Shown: piece by piece, positions 13,555 to 18,340 of the stretch
How the letters are laid out: each line of letters starts with the position of its first letter
Numbering within the stretch: the stretch's first letter is position 1
NCBI GenBank assembly: GCA_964617015.1
Contig: CAZTVG010000012.1
Coordinates: forward strand, 1-18,340
Reading direction: 5' to 3'
From: ASMP01 sp964617015
Lineage (GTDB): Archaea > Nanobdellota > Nanobdellia > Pacearchaeales > GW2011-AR1
DNA length: 18,340 nt
Program-made: the position numbers and the translations under genes
Notes under the pieces: generated by a model
What the model was told of the DNA's origin: nothing
The model's database searches: none
What the model saw: only the letters and a program-made list of their open reading frames with translations

Positions 13555-13881
13555 TTATAATCCAGCCTCCCTCAAAAACCCATTTAATCCGGAATAATCT
13601 TTTGATGCTTTGTAGGGGAGATGATCTGTATCTTTTTCGTGATGTATGCCTGCAAAGAATTCCTTTAATTTTTTAGTATTCGGATCAATATAATATCCTA
13701 GCTCAATTATTATTGCCTCTCCATTTCTTTTTGTAGTATATACTTTTTTTAGTTCAGTTTCGTAATTGACTCTTGTAATAACTTCTATTCCTCCATTTCT
13801 TTTCAGTTTCTTTCCAGGTTTGATTTTTCTAAAATCAATTCTTTCTTCAAGTTTTTGACATGTAGTTCCTTTCATTTTCAT
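13555..13881 (-). CDS. Unrecognised 108-residue protein between uL3 and uL4
   Basis: I do not recognise this protein. It begins MKMKGTTCQKLEERIDFRKI, has a basic patch KPGKKLKRNGG (about 22-32), then predicted beta strands (IEVITRVNYETELKKVYTT, GEAIIIELGYYIDP). It ends in a mixed region with AGIHHEKDTDHLPYKASKDY and LNGFLREAGL. There is no membrane segment and no signal peptide, and one Cys (8). The ATG overlaps the uL3 TGA as ATGA, and the stop is one base from the uL4 ATG, so it is built into the operon like its r-protein neighbours. A second in-frame ATG at 13875 is possible. uL3 and uL4 are directly adjacent in most archaea and bacteria, so this is an insertion. A ribosome-associated or RNA-binding role is a guess from position and the basic N-terminal half. 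Confidence 0.8.
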   Translation of the reverse strand: MKMKGTTCQKLEERIDFRKIKPGKKLKRNGGIEVITRVNYETELKKVYTTKRNGEAIIIELGYYIDPNTKKLKEFFAGIHHEKDTDHLPYKASKDYSGLNGFLREAGL

Positions 13882-14822
13882 CTTAACTCAATAAATTCGT
13901 AGTTTTTCTTTAACTGTTTTTTAGTTTCCCTTAGGGGATAAGTAGCCAGTAGTTGTCTCTTTGCAGGACCCTGCACTGACCCTCTCAGAATTATATAATC
14001 TGTTTTCACATCACCAAAATTATGGATATTTTTCAGCTCTTTTTTGTCTTCTGATTTTCCAACTTTGATTATTTTGTTATTATAAACTGCCCGCGTAAAC
14101 ATTCCAAGCTGTCCTGCCATGGGTACTCTGAAAGTGACTCTTGCAGGATGCCACGGCCCCAGGCTTCCTGGTCTTCTTCTTCCTTTTTCAGATTTATGAC
14201 TTTTAAGCGTGATACCGAATCTCTTTACAGGTCCTGAAAATCCTTTTCCTTTGGTAAGGCCTCTTAAATCAACCAAATTATTGTTTTCAAAAACATCTAA
14301 AACAGAAATTTCTTTTCCAAGTTTTTCTTTAATGAAAGAAATTTTTTCATTAAGATTTCCTGCAAGCCCGATTTCGCTTAAATCAGGAGTATTTTTTATT
14401 CCTGTTTTTTTAACCTGGGAATAACATAAAACTCTTACATCATCATGCTCTTCCTTGAAGTCATCAATTTTCTGAGCTTTCTTTTTTGGGATTTTGAGCT
14501 TTCTTTTTAATTCTTTGTCAGGGTTTTCCGAGATAATTTCTCCGGCTACTTTTCCATTTTTGTAGAATCTGGCAGAAAATATTTTCATAGGGGGGCATTC
14601 AAGAATTGTTACAGGAACAGAGATTTTTTTTCCTTTGGTCATTGAGTCAGGAGTGTTGTCTTTTACATAAGCAGAAGCCATTCCTGCTTTGTAGCAGATA
14701 AATCCCTTAAGATTTTTTCCAGAACTAATAGCAATCCAGTTGACTCTAGGTAAAAATTTACTGGCTCTTTTTCTCGGCCAGAACTGCAGACTTCCCTTCC
14801 TTGGTGTTTTCCTTGTAGGCAT
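13878..14822 (-). CDS. rpl3: 50S ribosomal protein uL3
   Basis: A 314-residue archaeal uL3, first gene of the r-protein cluster and an early-assembly protein reaching the peptidyl transferase centre. It opens MPTRKTPRKGSLQFWPRKRA, equivalent to the family P-R-R-G-S-L-x-F-x-P-R-K-R-A. The central W-finger region shows LTKGKGFSGPVKRFGITLKS (189-208), then HKSEKGRRRPGSLGPWHPAR (209-228) with Trp224 of the archaeal/eukaryotic finger, and AGQLGMFTR. The C-terminus has ILRGSVQGPAKRQLLATYPL. An in-frame TAA abuts the ATG, so the start cannot be earlier in this frame. GGAG at 14837-14840 is the nearest Shine-Dalgarno, at a long 14-base spacing. A promoter lies about 110 bases upstream. Confidence 0.96.
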   Translation of the reverse strand: MPTRKTPRKGSLQFWPRKRASKFLPRVNWIAISSGKNLKGFICYKAGMASAYVKDNTPDSMTKGKKISVPVTILECPPMKIFSARFYKNGKVAGEIISENPDKELKRKLKIPKKKAQKIDDFKEEHDDVRVLCYSQVKKTGIKNTPDLSEIGLAGNLNEKISFIKEKLGKEISVLDVFENNNLVDLRGLTKGKGFSGPVKRFGITLKSHKSEKGRRRPGSLGPWHPARVTFRVPMAGQLGMFTRAVYNNKIIKVGKSEDKKELKNIHNFGDVKTDYIILRGSVQGPAKRQLLATYPLRETKKQLKKNYEFIELR

Positions 14823-14889
14823 TTACTTGTAAATGACTCCTTTGCTTTGCAAACTCGTAGGCATTTCTCAATGATTTAGCGGATAACAT
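14758..14889 (-). CDS. Possible 43-codon ORF overlapping the uL3 start
   Basis: A second leader ORF in another frame starts at 14889, about 19 bases after the predicted transcript start, with MLSAKSLRNAYEFAKQRSHL, and stops 65 bases inside uL3. Ribosomes on it would run past the uL3 start, so if translated it could reduce uL3 initiation. There is no family match and no Shine-Dalgarno before it. It may be chance. Confidence 0.15.
   Translation of the reverse strand: MLSAKSLRNAYEFAKQRSHLQVNAYKENTKEGKSAVLAEKKSQ
14823..14864 (-). CDS. uL3 upstream ORF (13 codons), candidate leader peptide
   Basis: The ORF encodes MPTSLQSKGVIYK and stops in a TAA that directly abuts the uL3 ATG (TAAATG). It is in the same frame and begins with the same three residues as uL3 (MPT). 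The bases AAATGCCTAC occur at both starts (14857-14866 and 14815-14824). The uL3 Shine-Dalgarno lies inside it. It is a candidate leader peptide or duplicated start for regulating uL3; there is no proof of translation. Confidence 0.3.
   Translation of the reverse strand: MPTSLQSKGVIYK
14841..14853 (-). promoter_or_regulatory. Short hairpin directly upstream of the uL3 Shine-Dalgarno
   Basis: The minus strand reads TTTGCAAAGCAAA, a perfect 5-base stem with an AAA loop, touching the GGAG at 14837-14840. It is small and A/T-rich, so weak alone, but it sits where it could affect access to the uL3 start. Confidence 0.3.
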
Positions 14890-14928
14890 TTTTTACTAAT
14901 CCCTGGATAAAATATCAAGAAAATGAAG

Positions 14929-14943
14929 GTTTTTAAAGGTTTT
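14929..14943 (-). promoter_or_regulatory. TATA/BRE promoter of the ribosomal-protein cluster
   Basis: The minus strand reads AAAACCTTTAAAAAC. TTTAAAAA (14937-14930) is preceded by the BRE-like AAAACC. A start about 25 bases downstream falls near 14908, giving uL3 a leader of about 86 bases, longer than the other leaders inferred in this window. It is almost identical to the prefoldin alpha promoter. It lies just after the stop of the 221-residue gene, so the cluster need not depend on transcription from that gene. Confidence 0.55.
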
Positions 14944-14953
14944 CAGGGGGAGT

Positions 14954-15619
14954 TTATACTTCAAACTCAGTTTCTTTAATTGATTTTTTGCCGTCAATAT
15001 CAATCTCGCGTATGACTTTTCCTTTTCGTTTTGCAACCTCACGGATTTTTGCAAAGTTTTCTTCATCTGTCTTCGGCAGAACAATTTCATCAATAACAAA
15101 TTTATGTTCAATATTTGCTTTTTTGCATTCAGGCAAATCCCAGAAGAAGTCATCCTTTGCAGCCCTGTAATATTTTTCATCAAGCTCTAGCTGACAGAAT
15201 CTAACATCAATTTTACCCTCACTTTTTCCTGGTTTTGGTATCTTGCTTTTTATTCTTAATTTAATGCCATCTCCGTCCGCATTCAGAAGAAAATAATAAA
15301 TCTTCTCCGCGATTTCTTTGACCTGGTCATCTGTAAAATTCTCAACATTATAAATCCATTTACCTGCTTTTTTTCCTCCTTGCAGATTTCCAATCTCTTC
15401 CTTGCTCCATATGATTCCATTGAATGTTACGCCCCCTAAACCTGCGACAAACAAAACAAAATCATTTACAAATTCAAAACTGCTCTTAATCTTAACAGTT
15501 TTTGTTTTCCATAAGCTCAAAACAGCCCTTTTCCCATATTCTCCCTTTCCAAAACGAATAAATTGTTTGTGCACGAATTCATCTGGTTGTTTCAGAAAAA
15601 TCTTCTTTATGAAATTCAT
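14954..15619 (-). CDS. Unrecognised 221-residue protein upstream of the r-protein cluster
   Basis: I cannot assign this protein to a named family. It begins MNFIKKIFLKQPDEFVHKQF, then has a basic segment IRFGKGEYGKRAVLSLWKTK with alternating strands (KTVKIKSSFEFVNDFVLFVA), a Gly-rich turn, a helix with DDQVKEIAEKIYYFLLNADG, and a C-terminal half rich in charged strands (KIDVRFCQLELDEKYYRAAK, IEHKFVIDEIVLPKTDEENF). There is no membrane segment, signal or clear zinc cluster; the two Cys are isolated. It looks soluble and well folded, with codon use like its neighbours. The ATG at 15619 is 25.5 bases after a TTTATAAG box, so it is probably leaderless. It precedes the uL3 promoter and is divergent from the AI-2E-family gene. 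A translation- or RNA-related role is suggested only by context. Confidence 0.85.
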   Translation of the reverse strand: MNFIKKIFLKQPDEFVHKQFIRFGKGEYGKRAVLSLWKTKTVKIKSSFEFVNDFVLFVAGLGGVTFNGIIWSKEEIGNLQGGKKAGKWIYNVENFTDDQVKEIAEKIYYFLLNADGDGIKLRIKSKIPKPGKSEGKIDVRFCQLELDEKYYRAAKDDFFWDLPECKKANIEHKFVIDEIVLPKTDEENFAKIREVAKRKGKVIREIDIDGKKSIKETEFEV

Positions 15620-15640
15620 AAATCTTATTGATTAATTTTC

Positions 15641-15655
15641 CTTATAAATTTTATG
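15641..15655 (-). promoter_or_regulatory. TATA-like promoter of the 221-residue gene (leaderless)
   Basis: The minus strand reads CATAAAATTTATAAG. The TTTATAAG core (15648-15641) is centred 25.5 bases before the A of the ATG at 15619, matching the spacing for prefoldin alpha and DUF106. It shares the 123-base divergent intergenic region with the plus-strand promoter below. Confidence 0.6.
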
Positions 15656-15704
15656 TATTCTTGGTTTATTTTGGGTTTTGTCTGATATTTTTTGAAAAGA
15701 TTAC

Positions 15705-15718
15705 AAAGCTTTATAAAT
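15705..15718 (+). promoter_or_regulatory. TATA-like promoter of the AI-2E-family gene
   Basis: The plus strand reads AAAGCTTTATAAAT. The TTTATAAA core (15710-15717) is centred 29.5 bases before the ATG at 15743, so the transcript should have at most about four leader bases. No Shine-Dalgarno precedes the ATG. Confidence 0.6.
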
Positions 15719-15742
15719 TTCTTCTGACTTAATACTAACAAG

Positions 15743-16771
15743 ATGAATGATATTTATTTCAAAAAAATCATGACGGGAATTCTGCTTATTTTTTTAGTAG
15801 TCTTATCCTTCTTTTTGCTAAAACCTGTCTTAATTTCAATCATTGTGGCTCTGATTCTTGCATTTGTTTTTAGTCCTGTATATGACTGGCTCTACAAACA
15901 CATAAAATCTAAGAATCTATCAGCAATTTTAATTATTTTATTTTTGATACTCCTCATTCTTCTGCCAATATGGTTTTTAACTCCAATTTTAATAAAACAG
16001 TCTTTTGCAATATTTCAGGCAACACAACAGATAGATTTTGTAACCCCCATCAAATCCATCTTTCCTGATTTGGCCGCCTCAGAGGAATTCTCTGCAGAAA
16101 TTGGTTCAATACTTTCTTCTTTTACATCAAAAATTGCCAATTTAATGGTTAATTCTTTCTCTCAAATAATACTTAATTTTCCAACCATTTTTCTTCAGCT
16201 TATAGTTGTTTTTTTCACATTCTTTTTTGTGCTTAAGGACAAAGATATGATTCTTGATTATGTAAAAAGTCTGCTTCCTTTTTCAAAAGAAGTGGAAAAA
16301 AAATTATTTGAATCTTCAAAAGGAATAACTGCTTCAGTGCTTTACGGGCAGGTTGTTGTAGGAATTCTTCAGGGTATTATTGTAGGATTTGGATTTTTTA
16401 TCTTTGGGGTTCCCAATGCTTTATTCATTGCCCTGCTTGCAACTGTTGCCGGAATTCTCCCGATTATAGGAACAACAATTGTATGGATTCCTGTTGTAAT
16501 TTATTTATTCATAGCAGGAAATACTCTTTCTGCCTGGGGGGTTATTACTTTTGGTCTTATCTCTTCCACAATTGACAACTTCATAAGACCCATGATTGTT
16601 TCAAGAAGAACGAAAATACACTCAGCAATAGTTCTTATTTCAATGATTGGGGGATTTTTCTTCTTCGGAATTCTCGGGTTTATTCTTGGACCCTTAATAA
16701 TCTCTTATCTACTTATATTTTTAGAGGTTTACAGAGGGAAATCCACGCCAAGGGTAATAATCAAAGAATAA
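15743..16771 (+). CDS. AI-2E family (UPF0118/PerM-like) membrane transporter
   Basis: A 342-residue polytopic membrane protein of normal length for the AI-2E/UPF0118 family. The family pattern is visible: two N-terminal hydrophobic helices (about 9-47), a third at 59-82, an amphipathic extracytoplasmic region, a helix at about 145-166 ending in FFFVLKDKDMILDYVKSLLP, then GITASVLYGQVVVGILQGII and the conserved FGVPNALFIALLATVAGILP with IIGTTIVWIP, followed by ISSTIDNFIRPMIVSRRTKI and FFGILGFILGPLI. The D-N-x-x-R-P signature is present. Members have been linked to autoinducer-2 export and, in other branches, to Na+/H+ antiport; substrate here is unknown. It is on the opposite strand to the r-protein cluster and likely monocistronic. 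Confidence 0.9.
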   Translation: MNDIYFKKIMTGILLIFLVVLSFFLLKPVLISIIVALILAFVFSPVYDWLYKHIKSKNLSAILIILFLILLILLPIWFLTPILIKQSFAIFQATQQIDFVTPIKSIFPDLAASEEFSAEIGSILSSFTSKIANLMVNSFSQIILNFPTIFLQLIVVFFTFFFVLKDKDMILDYVKSLLPFSKEVEKKLFESSKGITASVLYGQVVVGILQGIIVGFGFFIFGVPNALFIALLATVAGILPIIGTTIVWIPVVIYLFIAGNTLSAWGVITFGLISSTIDNFIRPMIVSRRTKIHSAIVLISMIGGFFFFGILGFILGPLIISYLLIFLEVYRGKSTPRVIIKE

Positions 16772-16785
16772 AAGTAATCAGGATA

Positions 16786-16793
16786 AATATAAA
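16786..16793 (+). promoter_or_regulatory. TATA-like promoter of AMP phosphorylase
   Basis: The plus strand reads AATATAAA. A start about 25 bases downstream falls near 16815, giving a leader of about 20 bases that carries the GAGGGG ribosome-binding site. The identical 8-mer occurs before uS14. Confidence 0.5.
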
Positions 16794-16824
16794 AATCATT
16801 TTCTCCAACTATAATTTACCTAAA

Positions 16825-16830
16825 GAGGGG
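16825..16830 (+). promoter_or_regulatory. Shine-Dalgarno of AMP phosphorylase
   Basis: GAGGGG four bases before the ATG at 16835, complementary to the CCTCC-type 16S tail. It decides the start and contrasts with the leaderless neighbour. Confidence 0.6.
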
Positions 16831-16834
16831 TGTC

Positions 16835-18316
16835 ATGGAACTAAAAATAAAACTTTTGAAATGGTCTGCAGGCCTTCCTGTAGCCATGCTTAACAAAAAG
16901 ACAGCGGAGAAAATAGGCGTTCATTCTCGGGACAGGATAAGCATTAAAACCCTCTCAAAACACCCTAAAGAAATATCTACAGACATAGATATTATCAAGA
17001 AATTTGTAAAAAGGGATGAAATTGCTGTTTCTTCTGAATTAAAAAAGTATCTTAATCTGAATATAGGCCAGAAAGTTGAAGTTAATCTGTCAAATCCACC
17101 TGAGAGTATAAATTTCATTAAGAAAAAAATGAACAATAAATCTTTGTCTGAGAAAGAAATAAACACCATAATAAAGGATGTTGTAAATAATTCTCTTTCT
17201 GAATCAGAAATAGCTCTTTTTGTTTCTTCTAGTTACAAATACGGGATGAGCATGAAAGAAACAATTTTCATGATAAAAGCCATTCAGAATTCAGGCAATC
17301 AATTAAGATTTAAAAATAAGTTCGTGGCTGATAAACACTCTGTTGGTGGTGTTCCTGGAAACAGGACAACACCTATTATTGTATCAATCTGTGCTGCTGC
17401 AGGCCTTATCATTCCGAAAAATTCCTCAAGAGCAATAACAAGTGCGGCAGGAACTGCAGATGTCATAGAAACAATAGCTGATGTGGAATTTTCCATAAAA
17501 GAATTAAAAAAAATAATCAAAAAAACAAATGCATGTATGGTATGGGGGGGTTCTCTCGGGCTTGTTCCCGCAGATTCTAAGATAATCAGAGTAGAAAAAT
17601 CCCTTAAAATGGATCCGGAGGCCCAGCTTTTGGCCTCAATAATGTCAAAAAAACTTGCAGCAGGAAGCAAATACATCATAATAGACATCCCCTACGGAAA
17701 AAATGCAAAATTCAATAAAAAACGGGCATTGAACTTAAAGAAAAAATTCAATTATCTTGGTAGGTATTTTAAGAAAAAATTGAAATGTGTACTTACAGAC
17801 GGAAGTCAGCCTGTAGGATGCGGCATTGGTCCTGCACTTGAATTAAAAGACATTATACAAATTTTTGACCCTAATGAAACAGGTCCGCAGGACTTGGAGA
17901 GAAAATCTCTGTTATTGGCAGGAGAGCTTCTGGAGATGACTGGCAAGGCAAAAAAAAATCAGGGAATAAAATTTGCAGAAGAAATGCTTTTCTCAGGAAA
18001 AGCATTTGATAAGTTTAAGGAAATTATCAAAGCTCAGAATGGAAATTTAAGGAGAATAAAAGATGCAGAATTCAAAAGAGATATCTTGTCAAAAAAATCA
18101 GGGAAAATCAAAGAAATAAACAATAAAAAAATAAATTCCCTTGCAATAGCTGCGGGGTGCCCTGTCGACAAATCTGCAGGAGTTTACCTTTGTTATCATA
18201 AAGGAGATAAAGTGAAAAAAGGAAAAAAACTCTTAACTTTGCATGCAGAATCAATGCCTAGGCTCAGAGAGGCAATAAGATTCTATAAAAAATCAAAGCC
18301 GATAAAGATAAAATAA
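16835..18316 (+). CDS. deoA: AMP phosphorylase (archaeal DeoA-like)
   Basis: A 493-residue protein of the archaeal AMP phosphorylase branch of the thymidine/pyrimidine phosphorylase family. It converts AMP (and CMP/UMP) plus phosphate to the base and ribose 1,5-bisphosphate, the first step of the archaeal nucleotide-salvage route that continues with ribose-1,5-bisphosphate isomerase and type III RuBisCO. The archaeal N-terminal domain (about 1-84) is followed by the nucleoside phosphorylase helical and alpha/beta domains, with the phosphate-binding signature DKHSVGGVPGN (166-176), SSRAITSAAGTADV (197-210), MVWGGSLGLVPADSK (235-249) and TDGSQPVGCGIGPALE (321-336). The C-terminal domain contains AGCPVDKSAGVYL. 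Catalytic-type Lys and Ser of the DKHSVGG loop are intact. The other two pathway genes are not in this window. Start supported by GAGGGG. Confidence 0.92.
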   Translation: MELKIKLLKWSAGLPVAMLNKKTAEKIGVHSRDRISIKTLSKHPKEISTDIDIIKKFVKRDEIAVSSELKKYLNLNIGQKVEVNLSNPPESINFIKKKMNNKSLSEKEINTIIKDVVNNSLSESEIALFVSSSYKYGMSMKETIFMIKAIQNSGNQLRFKNKFVADKHSVGGVPGNRTTPIIVSICAAAGLIIPKNSSRAITSAAGTADVIETIADVEFSIKELKKIIKKTNACMVWGGSLGLVPADSKIIRVEKSLKMDPEAQLLASIMSKKLAAGSKYIIIDIPYGKNAKFNKKRALNLKKKFNYLGRYFKKKLKCVLTDGSQPVGCGIGPALELKDIIQIFDPNETGPQDLERKSLLLAGELLEMTGKAKKNQGIKFAEEMLFSGKAFDKFKEIIKAQNGNLRRIKDAEFKRDILSKKSGKIKEINNKKINSLAIAAGCPVDKSAGVYLCYHKGDKVKKGKKLLTLHAESMPRLREAIRFYKKSKPIKIK

Positions 18317-18324
18317 TCACAACT

Positions 18325-18335
18325 AATTTTTTAAA
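18325..18335 (+). terminator. Possible T-tract terminator after AMP phosphorylase
   Basis: The plus strand has a T run in AATTTTTTAAA (T6 at 18327-18332), shortly after the stop. Archaeal terminators are often simple T tracts. There is no hairpin, and T runs are common in this AT-rich DNA. Confidence 0.25.
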
Positions 18336-18340
18336 CTTCT

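Noticed and set aside
14823..14953. Possible tRNA or structured RNA in the gap upstream of uL3
   Set aside because: No cloverleaf, T-arm GTTC motif or long stem was found, only the short hairpin already listed.
14896..15183. 95-codon minus-strand ORF overlapping the 221-residue gene
   Set aside because: It is a different-frame reading of the same DNA with no family features, and it runs into the uL3 promoter. The 221-residue frame has the promoter and normal composition.
16921..17688. Minus-strand ORFs inside AMP phosphorylase (82 and 129 codons)
   Set aside because: They are antisense shadows of a full-length, family-matched plus-strand gene.

Overview
This window is a chromosomal segment of a low-GC archaeon, most probably a DPANN-type lineage. 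That placement is inferred from protein style and gene order, not from a marker-tree analysis. The archaeal identity is firm: it has eS4, eL19 and eL32, a zinc-knuckle aIF1, archaeal-type uL3/uL2/uS5, a prefoldin alpha subunit, an archaeal YidC-like (DUF106) protein and an AMP phosphorylase. A 100-base run of N (9361-9460) marks an assembly gap.

Layout. Positions 1-15619 are read entirely on the minus strand. From the upstream end they hold an unrecognised 221-residue protein (14954-15619), then a long ribosomal-protein cluster in the archaeal S10/spc order: uL3, an unrecognised 108-residue protein, uL4, uL23, uL2, uS19, uL22, uS3, uL29, aIF1, [assembly gap], uS17, uL14, uL24, eS4, uL5, uS14, uS8, uL6, eL32, eL19, uL18, uS5, uL30, a 54-residue rubredoxin-like zinc protein, uL15, SecY. 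The cluster is followed by a DUF106 membrane insertase and by prefoldin alpha, which is cut by the window edge. On the plus strand, divergent from the cluster, are an AI-2E-family (UPF0118) membrane protein (15743-16771) and AMP phosphorylase (16835-18316).

How it works together. The minus-strand block makes ribosome components, a start-codon selection factor, the Sec channel, a YidC-like insertase and a co-translational chaperone, so it is a protein synthesis and biogenesis block. Genes are packed with ATGA and TAATG overlaps or one-base gaps, which suggests translational coupling. Several of the few remaining gaps hold tiny ORFs whose ATG directly abuts the preceding stop. TATA-like boxes (TTTAAAAA, TTTATAA, AATATAAA) sit about 25 bases before the start codon of three genes, implying leaderless transcripts. 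uL3, uS14 and AMP phosphorylase instead appear to have short leaders with a GGAG- or GAGGGG-type Shine-Dalgarno.

Most noteworthy: (1) a zinc-ribbon/rubredoxin-like microprotein precisely nested between uL30 and uL15; (2) an unknown gene inserted between uL3 and uL4, which are normally adjacent; (3) a uL3 leader with a 13-codon upstream ORF that repeats the start of uL3 and ends directly on its ATG; (4) the stop-start mini-ORF pattern; (5) two cysteine pairs confined to external loops of SecY; (6) long Lys/Glu-rich N-terminal extensions on uL22 and uS5. No tRNA, rRNA, CRISPR array, insertion sequence or phage feature was seen.
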